From the NCBI GenBank assembly GCA_002150815.3, contig NDFF03000003.1, positions 124,001-188,000 on the forward strand: DNA of 64,000 bases. The letters run 5' to 3'. Positions 48,813-59,127 of this stretch are shown in pieces. The translations under genes and the position numbers were made by a program. The stretch's first letter is position 1. Each line of letters begins with the position of its first letter. Source of the DNA: Grammothele lineata (Eukaryota > Basidiomycota > Agaricomycetes > Polyporales > Polyporaceae). A model generated the notes under the pieces. That model made no database searches. It was not told where the DNA came from and worked only from the letters and a program-made list of their open reading frames with translations.

Positions 48813-49640
48813 ATGACCACGCCCAGGTGCGCGCCAGATCTTCCCAGGTCAGGCACAGTGCCAGCAGGAGCTCACTAGTGCCTTCCTCCTCATGCAGACA
48901 CGAGTTCTACGAGACGGACGAAAGACTTACCCTCTCCATCTTCGACAAGGGCGCGGATCCAGAACAAGTGCAGATTTCCTTTGAGCCCAGGAAGGTATGT
49001 CATTCGACCCTATGTGGGCGATCGTCTCCCCACCCTCCCGCAACTCGGATCTTGATGGGGAGCCTCGTATTCAGTTTTCCTACATCAATGGCGACAAGAG
49101 CCTCGTCCTTGAGCCGCTCAAGGGCCAGATCGATGTTGAGAAGAGCGATTTCACGGTCGGCAAGGTGAAAGTAGAAATCCGTCTGGCTAAGATGGCGCAG
49201 GGAAGATGGGGAGCCCTTGTGGGCGATAGCCCTGATCGTACGTACCTCTCATCCCCTCTCACCTCGCGCGTACGCTCTCTAACTCCCCGCCCGCCCCCCC
49301 CGCCACAGCGCTCTCCGCGTTTCCAACGAGCGCCGCTCCCTCCAGCGCTGCCGCCGCGCGCAAGCCGCGCAAAAACTGGGACGGCATCACGTCCGAGATC
49401 CTCGCCGGAGACAAGAACGCGAACCCAGACCAAGACCCAAACGCGGGCGGCGACGCGGCGGTGAACGACTTCTTCCAGAAGCTGTACGCGGACGCGGACG
49501 ACGACACGCGTCGCGCAATGCTCAAGAGCTACCAGGAGAGCGGTGGCACCACACTCAGCACGAACTGGGACGAGGTTGGCAAGGCGCGCGTTGAGGTCAA
49601 GCCGCCTGAGGGGAGCGAGTGGAAGAAGTGGGCGGCGTGA
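48813..49640 (+). CDS. Short Sgt1-like co-chaperone (CS and SGS domains, no TPR)
   Basis: The spliced protein of about 200 residues starts MTTPRHEFYETDERLTLSIF, where the CS domain begins almost at residue 1. It continues with QISFEPRK/PRIQFSYINGDKSLVLEP and VKVEIRLAKMAQGRWGALVG. After an alanine/proline linker the SGS domain follows: RKPRKNWDGITSEILAG, DAAVNDFFQKLYADADDDTR and SYQESGGTTLSTNWDEVGKA, ending EWKKWAA. Sgt1 links Hsp90 to SCF ubiquitin ligase and kinetochore assembly. Yeast and plant Sgt1 have an N-terminal TPR domain, which is missing here. The tiny first exon (MTTPR) splices well, so the short form is probably real. About three introns. Confidence 0.88.
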
Positions 49641-51495
49641 GGGTTAGGTCCGCGTTGTCGGTGGGCGAGTCGCCCTTATGAGAACGAAAACGGTTTCAGG
49701 TGAAGTCTGCCACTGTATTTGCTGAAACAATTGTTGTACATCAAACGTTTTGCTGTTCAAGTAAACTTCTCGATTGTATTTGCTTTCAGTGCTCGCTCTA
49801 TAAGTCGCAACCCTATGACGAAGTCATCGACCCAAAATACGAACGTTGCACGCGGCGCAATTAATTTGGTATGTCTTGTAACTATCCACTGGTTAAATCG
49901 TAGCGCGGTTCCTTGTCTAGCTCGCCCAAACGGATGTACTCAGGGTCAAAATAGATAGCGAGGCCGCCAGTGCATTCGTATACCTCCATGTCCCTCAACG
50001 GGTGCGTGAAGTACGATAGATGTTCAGGAAAGCCAGAACGAGCATGAGTTCGCTTGCCAGTATGCGTCACAGCATCTTAGCGAAGGCTGGTACATATTGA
50101 TTGATCGCCATCTCTTACAGGTACACAATTCGCTATACCTAATGTTTCCCAGAGTCGTCCTCCAAACCGTCTTTTTTCAGGTTATTACATGGCTTTCAGT
50201 TGATTCATATTATCTCATCCATTTGGCAGAGACACACTTGGCAGTCCGATCTTCTGTTGTAAGGAAACCCCTATTCAACAAACGCAGAGCATCGCCACAA
50301 GACTGACGTGACGGCAAGAGTCGATGATAGCGGTGTTTAGTAAGCTTTCCGACGCAGTTGTTACTCGGTGCTTCAACGCTCAGGGCACGCCGCGAGCTTG
50401 TGCCGGCCCGCAGCCAGACAACGTGCGAGCTAGCCAATGAAAACATCCGACGAATTCGGAGTAGTCGGGGGACGCCCTGATTCACCCTATGAAGAATTGA
50501 GGCGGTCGAGGCGATTATCAAGGCTAGCATCCTGAACGAACGAGTTGTGTGCTTGTCACCGAAGGTACGCGTACAGCTCTGATCGTAGTCGGAGTGGAGT
50601 GGGAGCGGATGAAAGCTCACGTTTTGCGTTCGCAGCGCAGAGTCCCATTGCGTGATCGCACCCATTGTGGCAGCATCGACTGTGCACAGTTCAGTAGTAG
50701 GGCCGCAATGCAGAGGTTGATCTGCACATATTATGAGTGGGTGCTTCTGTTCCCGTCGGATTCAACGGGGACAATCCGGCACGTCGAATTGTTGACATGA
50801 TGCTGACGTTCGTAGATGCATCGCCCTCCTCGCTCGACTGCGACGCAGGCGTCGTGGTACGCGACGATGTGCTTCGTGTCATCGTGCAACGCCACCCAAT
50901 GTCCGCAGCAAAGTCGGTCGAAATATGCCAACTTCGGCGGAAGATCAACACTCGAGGAGTATACCACTACGAGAGACATAGCTTTCTCTAATATTCACCA
51001 TTAACATACACTATACTAACGACCGGCCAGAAGGTCGGAATAAAAGGCTCGGGAGCTATTGTTTTGATTTCGGCGTTCTTGGATAACTTGGCAGGTCACC
51101 ATCAGGCCCGGAGGGCCCGCGCCTCGCCTACGGGCTTGCACCGCGCGTGCGCCAGAAGCGGTGCCGTCCTGGTGAGTGACTACAGTCTACGCATCTCTGT
51201 TCCCGCTTAGCGGCTGACATCGCCCCAGCTTGTATACCACAGACGCCCGACGGCGAGGTATGCGCGCGCCGCAGTTCAACTACTGGTGTGAGTGCGACGT
51301 GAGGTCACTGCTTGTTGATGGGCGTCGTTCCGCAGTGCGTATCCGTAATGGATCTCTCCCTCTGGCATAGGGTGGATGAGATCTCATAAATACAGGATGG
51401 TGATACGCATCCATCTCCATTCCTTCACTTCACCTTTCAAATCGCCTCTCATCTTTCTTCTCTTCCCGTTTGCAAGTTATATTTCCAACTTCACG
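49641..51495. other. Intergenic region before the RTA1 array
   Basis: These 1.85 kb end in a C/T-rich leader (51410-51480) with an AT-rich CATAAATAC about 110 bases before the ATG of the first RTA1 gene. Possible exons of an unknown minus-strand gene are listed separately. Confidence 0.45.
49882..50979 (-). other. Possible exons of an unknown gene or gene remnant
   Basis: Three minus-strand frames look more protein-like than their surroundings. One starts at ATG 50979 and contains FDRLCCGHWVALHDDTKHIV. A second, near 50716-50620, contains INLCIAALLLNCAQSMLPQW, a possible membrane segment. The third, at 50060-49882, contains LRDMEVYECTGGLAIYFDPE followed by YIRLGELDKEPRYDL. I could not link them with normal donor and acceptor sites, so this may be a decayed gene, two genes or chance. 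No function is proposed. Confidence 0.25.
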
Positions 51496-52940
51496 ATGGC
51501 TAACGGTATGCCTAAGCCTTATCACTAGAGAGGCCGCGGATAGAGCAGCTGAACACGTTGCAGACACCGTCCCCATCGAGTTCGACTCTCATGGTAACCT
51601 CATCTCGCCGTTTTACGGTTATCTGCCAACGCGATACGTGTGCTACATTTTCGTGGTTCTCTACTTCGTCTCAACCAGTGCGTTCAATCTCACAAAGTCG
51701 TGATTACGGATGAACATGTCTTAACGCCTTACTCAGTGGTACACTTTGGACAAGCCATTCGGTATCGGGCTTGGTGGCTACTCCCTACTGCCGTCCTCGC
51801 AGGCGTAGGGGAAGTAATCGGCTGGGGTGGGCGCCTGTGGTCGAACTATGCCCCGCTCAATGACACACCGTACTTGATCCAGTAAGACTAATATCCCTCC
51901 AAAGAAAGCCACCCTCTAACGACCCTTCAGGATTGTTTGCACGATCATCGCACCTACACCTCTTGTCGGTGCAGTCTTCATCAGTTTCGGCCGACTCACG
52001 GGCCACGTGGGACAGCAATACAGTCGCTTGAGCGCACGTCTTTGTGAGTTTGCACCTTCAAGTTGGATTTTATCGTGGCATACGGCCCGGAACTGACATG
52101 CACGTCAAACAGATTCTCGAATTTTTCTTACATGCGTCAGTATCGCTACCATTATGGTGTTCCAGCGAGTTGGCTGAGTTTCAATGCAGGACTTGATTTC
52201 TTTGGTGATTCAATCCATTGGCGGTGGTCTTGCTGCGAGCACCGACGATGATAACACCGCTAAGCTTGTGAGTAATCCTCGTGTATGGGCAACATACTAC
52301 CCGTTTACTAAATTCATCCGACAGGGTTCAAACATCATGCTGGCTGGTATCGTCTTTCAGCTGGGTACGTCTTACATTTTGCTCTACCGCAATCGCACAA
52401 GGCCAACGTTATTGTCTTCCAGTGTCTTTGACGGTCTTCTGCGTCCTCGGTGGAGAATACCTGTTCCGCTATTCTCAAAGTAGGCCCGCTCGGCCCCTTG
52501 TCCTTAACAACTCGAGCACGGAGTCGGTGTCAGAGCCCCTGAACCCCTTGCCGATGGACAAGTCGCTCAAGTACCTGCTCGTCGGTATTTGCATCGAGAC
52601 ACTTTTCCTTTACATTCGGTGAGCATCTCACGTCTCGCGGTTTTCACGACGGACCCACCAACATGATGGCTAGTGCCATTTATCGGACAATCGAACTCGC
52701 GGATGGCTTCAACGGCCGCATTATCCAGACCGAGGTGTACTTCAGTGAGTATTTAATCTGCACATCCCGAGAGCTTGGGTATTCATTGACCTTGTAATAG
52801 ACGTGCTCGACGGCGCGATGGTCGTGCTTGCGATGTACACGCTCAACGTGTTCCACCCCGCACGCCTACTTCACAAGGCGGCATCGGAGATTCGGTTGTG
52901 GTCGATGCCACTCGCTGCAAAGAATTCTAACGCTGTCTAG
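51496..52940 (+). CDS. RTA1-like membrane protein, copy A
   Basis: This is a seven-helix protein of the fungal RTA1/RTM1 family (lipid-translocating exporter family), linked in yeasts to resistance to toxic lipids and azoles. The start codon exon is MAN, spliced to DTVPIEFDSHGNLISPFYGY. Key segments are LPTRYVCYIFVVLYFVST/MVHFGQAIRYRAWWLLPTA, VGEVIGWGGRLW, IAPTPLVGAVFISFGRL, IFLTC/DLISLVIQSIGGGLA, LGSNIMLAGIVFQL/VSLTVF and IRAIYRTIELADGFNG, ending AAKNSNAV. About eight introns. It is the first of three tandem copies, and intron positions are shared among them. Confidence 0.92.
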
Positions 52941-53697
52941 ATAATCTCTGTCCGATCTTACTTTTCTCGTTACTCGTTGGACTTTGTCGGACTATATAAC
53001 CTCGTACTATCCTTGTTCAATCGCCGGGGTTCGGATATCCCATCGCTCTTTTGACGATACGCACGGAATAAGTACTGATATCGCCCATGATGTATCCTGG
53101 CTGCGATCTCATTAAAATGCCTGGACGGCGTGGTCGTGGCGGGCAGCGTGAAGTTCGATTGAACTTCAAGACCTGGCGAGGCGGTGCCTGCAAGATGCCC
53201 GGTGTAAGTCCTCGATCACAGAGCCAATCGGGGGCAGATATTGGTAGATCGAAAACGGTCGCCTGAACTCACCCCTCCCGTATTTTACCGATGGTTTTCC
53301 CCACCGTATGGGGCGTGGAGAGAGGCTGAGCCACCGACGTTAGTGGGCGAGTCGAGCTCCGAGCGCCATCGCCCCGCAGCAGCGCAGCCTCGAAGGTCTT
53401 GGCGATACAGACTCCCGATCTCATCTCGGACGCAACCCCGCGCCATTTTAGGGGGGGGGGGGCGTGGGAGAATGACCAAGAGAGCTGACGTGTCTCCTAT
53501 GCCCCTTTTGCCATTACTGGAACTAATCTTGAATTTCTCCGCCATCTTCGGTATACACCTCTATTCTCTCGAACGCAATGATCCCATCCATCTACATTAT
53601 GAGAAAATGTGGTCAAGAAGTATCCTTTACTCGACGCTTGTCCTCACGATGCGCTAAAATGCTTGAAACCAAGTACTTGAAGCTGCATCGGTCACCT

Positions 53698-53711
53698 CGG
53701 AAGTACCTCCG
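53698..53711. promoter_or_regulatory. CGG-N8-CCG palindrome, putative Zn2Cys6 factor site 1
   Basis: CGGAAGTACCTCCG sits inside the longer palindrome CCTCGGA-AGTACC-TCCGAGG (53695-53714), about 210 bases before the start of RTA1 copy B. Inverted CGG triplets with fixed spacing are the usual target of fungal binuclear zinc-cluster regulators. The factor itself is unknown. Confidence 0.5.
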
Positions 53712-53771
53712 AGGTAGCCCCTGTGCATCGGTGACAAGGGGCGTGTTGGACCGTACAACTCCTCGCCCCCT

Positions 53772-53785
53772 CGGAGGCACCTCCG
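53772..53785. promoter_or_regulatory. CGG-N8-CCG palindrome, putative Zn2Cys6 factor site 2
   Basis: CGGAGGCACCTCCG repeats site 1 with two substitutions that keep the spacing, 74 bases further on. With three flanking bases the match is 15 of 17. It lies about 135 bases before the start of RTA1 copy B. Confidence 0.5.
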
Positions 53786-53919
53786 CCGGCCTCCTGTAGC
53801 GTATCCATCTTCTCCTCTTTCTCTATTTAAGGCTCGTGCTTCGCGGTCGTCGAAGGTTGTATTCATACTTCATTCCCTCCCCTGCTCTCGAAGCCCTTCT
53901 GCACCTTCTCCTAACCGCC

Positions 53920-55253
53920 ATGAGTACGTAAAATTCCATTTATCCAGTCTTTGTAGGTTGAGCTAACACAACACAGCTTCTCTCGTATTGTCCCTCTACG
54001 GCTACCTTCCCTCGAAGGGAGCATGCTATACTTTCACCATTCTATTCATCATCTCCACCCGTATGTCGTTTTCTCTCTCTCCTCGCATTGTATTTATAGT
54101 GCCTTTCAGTCGTGCACAGTTTTCAGGCAGTAAGGTCAAGAGCATGGTGGATCTTCCCCACCGTTGTGGTTGCGGGCATCGCGGAAGTCGTCGGGTGGAT
54201 AGCGCGTCTCATCTCGACGAACGAATCCGCTTCTAGGACGCCGTTTATCGTCCAGTGAGTCCCTAAATTACGCCTACATAGCTCATTTCCTAACACTACA
54301 GTCGTAGGACTACTGTGCTTGTCCTTGCACCTACGCCTCTGGTCGCTGCTTTGTTCGTTGGATTCGGCCGTATCTCAGCTCGCATAGGGTCGCAGTACAG
54401 TCGTCTGAGCCCTACCTGGTGTACGTTAGCCGGAACAGTTCATACTACATTTCGGCTGACTTCTTCCCAGACTCCAAGATTTTCCTGACGGCCGTGAGTC
54501 ATGCTGACCCTTCGTGGTTTCCGATGCATTAAACCTATCTTTCTTAGGATATCCTGTCTCTTATGATACAAGGCGGAGGGGGAGGTCTCTGTGCCACGAA
54601 CACGACTGACATGAACCAGGTCCGACTGGTGAGTGTCAAGCAAGCATCCAGGGCGACGGCGTAGTTGATGTATGCGGTATACAGGGCAGCAACGTCATCC
54701 TCGCTGGCCTGGGGATCCAACTCCGTACGTACACGTCCAATCAGGGCAACTGTTTCACTCCTAAAAGCAGTGCTCCACAGTTTCCTTGACTGTTTTCTGC
54801 GTCCTCATGCTTGAGACCACTTGGCGTCGAATCAACAATCGTCCGTTCCGCAAGTTCTCCGAGAGGGAAGGGATCCAGGGCGTCCAGATGGATCGCCACA
54901 TTAAGTTCCTCGTCGCGGGAATGTGCCTCAGCACGCTTTTTGTTTACATCCGGTGAGGATCGATGAGTCTTTCCCTTGCCCCAAGTATGCTGACGTGGCT
55001 TTTAGTTCCGTCTATCGTGTAATCGAGTTCATTGACGGATTCTCGGGGTCCATCGCGCACAATCAGGCGTTGTTCAGTATGCAATGCGTCACTCTTTGCT
55101 CTGATATTTGCGCTGACGACATCGGCAGACGTTTTCGACGGTGTTATGATCACGTTCGCGATGTACACGCTCAACGTCTTCAACCCCGGTCGCCTGCTGC
55201 AAGTGAGCGCGGCCACGCAGAGCTACTCGATGACGGAGGTGAAGTCATGGTGA
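53920..55253 (+). CDS. RTA1-like membrane protein, copy B
   Basis: This is the second member of the array. Exon 1 is only ATG plus one base and splices to TSLVLSLYGYLPSKGACYTF, giving a shorter N-terminus than copy A. The same landmarks follow: FIIST/LVHSFQAVRSRAWWIFPTV, IAEVVGWIARLIS, LVLAPTPLVAALFVGFGRIS, IFLTA/DILSLMIQGGGGGL, LGSNVILAGLGIQL/LSLTVF, YIRSVYRVIEFIDGFSGS and FDGVMITFAMYTLNVFNPGR. It ends TEVKSW. All junctions use GT-AG introns at the positions of copy A, and no stop interrupts the frame. It looks intact and expressed. Confidence 0.92.
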
Positions 55254-55928
55254 TCACCACCTCTGGTCGCACCTGGGCCCTTCCACGTTGTGTCTCCGCG
55301 TCATCTGGCTTGGAGGGAATGGACATGGCTCGTAGTATCTCGCTTAATGACCAGCATAGACCCGTGCACTTTTGTTTAGCAAAGCATATCCTATGATATT
55401 GGATCTACACGCTCTATACATGGTGAAACGGGGAGGTGGTTTTTGTCTTGCGGTCATTCCAAACAGTGTTTTGACTCCTCAGGGTCGACTTAAGAATCAC
55501 GTGCACCCGCCCGCGTGGCGTCCTCCAGTTGCTGACTCAGCGTCCCTTGTTGTCAAGATTCAGAGAGAGCGCTCAAAGTCGCGAGTTATGATTCTAGAAA
55601 TACCGGTGCCAGTGGTACATCCGACAACGACTCGCCACGACAATCCTTGTGCAATACGGGGACGCGGAACAGTCAGAACGTTATATCCGACCGCCTCATC
55701 GTATGGATACGCTATGATGCATTGGTTTGAATGCTACTGTAACGTGTACATTTCGTCACTGCTACTTCTACTTACTCCGAGTCGGTCATCCGGCATTCGG
55801 ATGCATACTTAGTCTAGCTCAATTCTTACCATCAATATTGACCGCCCGTGTGCTATGAAATCTATCTAGCATGCCACAACTTGGGCGTCGTTGAGTCCGT
55901 TCACTTTGTAGACATTCTCGATACGTCT
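55254..55928. other. Spacer downstream of RTA1 copy B
   Basis: This is 675 bases with no recognised gene, ending at the left end of the second MITE. Confidence 0.5.
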
Positions 55929-56321
55929 TACTGTACTGTTCAGACCAATGCGGCGCGTCACGCATCACAAGGGGGTCATCCGCGCCGTATAGTGAGACCT
56001 GTCACACATCACAGCAGGTCGCGCCGCACTCGAAAATCGTGTCACAAAGCTTCAAAATAGCCAAAATCGCCAAAAATCCCCTGGAAAATCGGAAAATGTT
56101 TCGCCTACGGTGGATTCGCGGTTCCCCACCCACTTTGGGTCTCGATGAGCATGTTCAGCCCTCCAAAACCTTTTTCACGGCGCGGTGCGGGGTCGGAGAC
56201 CCCGCGCCGCGCCGCACCGAGCAACCCGTCATGCGTCACAGCCCGCCGCGCCGCATCCGTTTGAGCTTTCGAGGGCGTCACACGTCACACCCCGCGCCGC
56301 ATTGGTCTGAACAGTACAGTA
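55929..56321. mobile_element. MITE flanked by TA (member 2)
   Basis: This non-coding element has perfect 27-base terminal inverted repeats (55931-55957 and the complement of 56293-56319) beginning CTGTACTGTTCAGACCA and ending GCGGCGCG. TA lies outside both ends (55929-55930 and 56320-56321). The interior carries four GTCAYRCRTCAC-type modules, each followed within a few bases by CGCGCCGC (two at the ends, two inside), and a strong hairpin, GCGGGGTC-GGA-GACCCCGC, near 56187-56206. There is no transposase frame. The perfect ends suggest a younger insertion than the element at 2311-2582. Confidence 0.8.
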
Positions 56322-56619
56322 TCAGTCATCATCAAATTTGTATGTCTAATGATGCCATGCGACATCCGAATCTGTGGTGTTAGGGCGCACTACGGCAACG
56401 TCTAGCGAGTGTCTAGCGTCGGTCCCGTATATGCACGTGGACTTGTCATGTAATGGACTTGACTAGCGCTCGGCTTCGGTCCATGCGCAGCCAACCACCG
56501 AGCCAGGAACACCGAGTGTACAGCAGGTGGTGTACGCTACATCAAACTAACCACACACACACCCCATCCCCCACTCAGTCTCGACCGAAGATCAGAGTCC
56601 TCCTTCTCTACTGTGGATC
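56322..56619. promoter_or_regulatory. Upstream region of RTA1 copy C
   Basis: This is 298 bases between the second MITE and the ATG of copy C. The second MITE lies close enough to act as promoter sequence. The CGG-N8-CCG element found before copy B is not present. Confidence 0.4.
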
Positions 56620-58045
56620 ATGGGTAAGTCTAGATCTCTCGCATCAGGACACGGCGCAGTGGGTGCTCACGTCGCAACTTGTTGGTCAATAAGAAAGATA
56701 GTTGATTCCGACACGTCGTTGTATAGCTACGTGCCGTCGCGCGGCCTTGGCTTCGCATTCGTCATAATCTTTGGGCTGGTTTCAGGTACGCCGCAAGTCT
56801 CGAAATCTGTCCTTGAATGTCGCCGAATGCCTCATCGTCCCACGGCTGCGCACGGATGGCAAGCCAGGTGGTCTCGCGCGTGGTGACTGCTCCCCACGGT
56901 CCTCGTGGCGGCCCTTGCAGAGTTTGTCGAGTGGCTGGCTCGACTGAACTCGAGCTTCAAACCGCAGAACGAGGGTATGTACACCATCCAGTACGTAGTT
57001 CAGCGTTTACCGTCCGGACTGTCAGCCCACTCACGAGGATATAGAGAAATCGTCCTAGTGCTTGCACCTACACCGCTCGTCGCGGCGGCATCGTTTATAG
57101 GTTTGGGGAGGCTAGTCGATCGTCTCGGGTCCCAATACAGCCGGCTCAAGCCCACCTTCTGTACGTTTGTCTATGTGCGATATTCTGACTGCCTAGATAC
57201 TGATACTAGTACAATATCACCCAGATTCTAGGATCTTCGTGACATGCGTGAGTGTACTCTGAGTGTACTCAACTGTTGTCAGACGCGGCGCTGACGCCTC
57301 GGCAGGACATCACGTCTCTCATTATTCAAGGTGTTGGTGGAGGGGTCTGTGCCGGCACGACTAAAGGAGTTACAACGAACCAGAGCAAACTCCGTCTCGT
57401 GAGTATGCGCATCCGCTCTCTTCGAACACCTGGACGGACCAGTGCTTACCGCTACTGTGTAGGGTAGCAACGTCGTTCTTGGGGGCCTCATTTTTTAGAT
57501 TAGTGAGTTGCGCCGGGACCTGTGTCAAATACGAGGATGCACTAACATGAGAGCGCAGTCGCCATGTCTATCTTTGGATTCTTCATGGTAGAATACGCAC
57601 TGCGGCGCTCCAAGGACCACCCCTTCCGCAAGGAGTCTTCGGTCAGCTCCCAGCGGGCATCCTTCGTTTTCGACCGGAACATGAAGCGGCTCGTCGGCGG
57701 CATCTGCCTTTCCACGATTCTCGTGTACATTCGGTACGCGGACCTTGGCCCGTCCTGCTGTCCTTGACCCTGACGGTGCCCCGCTTCTTAGGGCCATCTA
57801 CCGTATAATCGAATTCGCCCAGGGATTCGACGGGAGCCTCGCGCACAATCAGGTGGCGTTCGGTGAGCTAAAGTCTACTGCAGCATCCTGACCCGCTGAC
57901 CTTTACTCTCCGCTGTGTAGTCATCTTCGACGCGACGTTCGTTACTCTCGCACTCCTCTCGCTGAACGTCTGTCATCCTGGCCGGCTCCTAGGCCGCATC
58001 CCGGATAGTGCTGGTCAGACGATGCTACTCTCCGACAAGGTGTGA
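56620..58045 (+). pseudogene. RTA1-like copy C, interrupted by two nonsense codons
   Basis: This is the third member of the tandem array, with the same exon plan: MVDSDTSLYSYVPSRGLGFA, then SRAW, LLPTVLVAALAEFVEWLARL, LVLAPTPLVAAASFIGLGRL, IFVTC/DITSLIIQGVGGGVCAG, LGSNVVLGGLIF, MSIFGFFMVEYALRRSKD, YIRAIYRIIEFAQGFDGS, ending LLSDKV. Two conserved codons are stops: the second Trp of the RAWW motif is TGA (56884-56886), and the conserved Gln at the end of the GxxFQ helix is TAG (57496-57498). The junction after FGLVS also lacks an obvious acceptor. Splicing cannot remove the stops without breaking the frame. The remainder of the frame is well kept, so inactivation looks recent. Sequencing error would have to occur twice. 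Confidence 0.82.
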
Positions 58046-58334
58046 AGTTATAGGTATCACGATGACGATTATGAGGGGAGGTCTCAGCTGAAGACGCTCT
58101 TGCCCATACACGAACGACACGCAAAAGTAGATCGGACTACAATACGGACTCGCTGGTATATGTAATTAGTCTGTGGGACTAGACCTACTCTCGTTTTGCC
58201 CCGCTGGTCATTTTCGAATCCGCGCATGGTGTTCGTTACATGTGGATTCTATGTTCGGATAGACGCGCCTCATATTTACCGACTATTGTACTAGCAGTCG
58301 TAGATACACCAAGGCAACAACTCTCACACGAACT

Positions 58335-59026
58335 ATGACCCGCCTCACGCTCATCGTCGCCGCAACACGCAGCAACGGCATTGGACAAAGCTCACAGCTC
58401 CCATGGAGGCTGTCGAGGGAGTTGGCGTACTTCAAACGCGTCACGACGAATGCGCCGGAGGGCTCGCTGAACGCGGTGGTGATGGGTAGAAACACATGGG
58501 AGAGCATACCGCCCAAGTTCAGGCCCCTCAACAAGCGGCTCAACGTGGTGATCAGCAGCAACAAACACTATGAGTTGTGAGCGCCTGGCTATTTTCGAAG
58601 GTCGAATCAACAGACTGAGGAAATTGATGCAGAATGCCGTCTGACGCAGGGATGCCGTGCGGGCCAATCTACCTCCACTCTACCCTCGACACCGCGCTCG
58701 AGAGGCTGTCTGAGCCTGAGGTCCTGGAAGCTCCCATCCACCGGTCGTTCGTCATCGGGGGCGCGTCGCTCTACCGCGACACTTTGTCACTTGCCACGTC
58801 CGCGAGCGTATTCGTGGACCGGGTGTTGCTCACGCGCATCCTGTCGCCAGCGTTTGAGAGCTGCGACGTGTTTGTGCCGGACCTCCTTGAGGAGGGGGAG
58901 AAAGAGGGTCGACCATGGCGGCAGACCTCTCATAAAGAGTTGCAGGAATGGGTTGGGTTTGAGGTACCGGAAGGCACGCAGGAGGAGAATGGAGTACAGT
59001 ACGAGTTCCAGATGTGGGTACGATAG
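58335..59026 (+). CDS. DFR1: Dihydrofolate reductase
   Basis: This enzyme reduces dihydrofolate to tetrahydrofolate with NADPH. The start MTRLTLIVAATRSNGIGQSS leads to LPWRLSRELAYFKRVT, with the substrate-binding region (the acidic residue in RELAYFK), VVMGRNTWESIPPKFRPL, and LNVVISSNKHYEL. One intron near 58579-58630 joins this to MPSDAGMPCG. The second half has SFVIGGASLYRDTL, the nucleotide-binding glycine pair, and ends in VQYEFQMWVR. The length of about 212 residues is normal for fungal DHFR, and all core motifs are intact. Confidence 0.95.
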
Positions 59027-59127
59027 CATTGCGACGGGCAAGCGCTCTACGATTGAGAGAGAATTATATGACGATGTAGAGGACAAATGATGCGTGTAGG
59101 TATGATTGGGGGCGAGAGTAGTGACCA

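Larger units (their letters stand above)
52941..53919. promoter_or_regulatory. Spacer between RTA1 copies A and B
   Basis: This is 979 bases. It contains a run of 12 G at 53451-53462, two copies of a 17-base palindromic element at 53695-53711 and 53769-53785, an 11-base direct repeat (GCATCGGTSAC at 53685 and 53725), and a C/T-rich leader just before the ATG at 53920. CTCTATTTAAGG near 53820 is a likely TATA-type element. Confidence 0.55.

Noticed and set aside
53451..53462. Run of 12 G between RTA1 copies A and B
   Set aside because: It could be a real homopolymer or an assembly artefact. A single run in a spacer supports no function.
57279..57846. Minus-strand frames inside RTA1 copy C
   Set aside because: They are shadows of the plus-strand exons, which align in order with the two intact copies.
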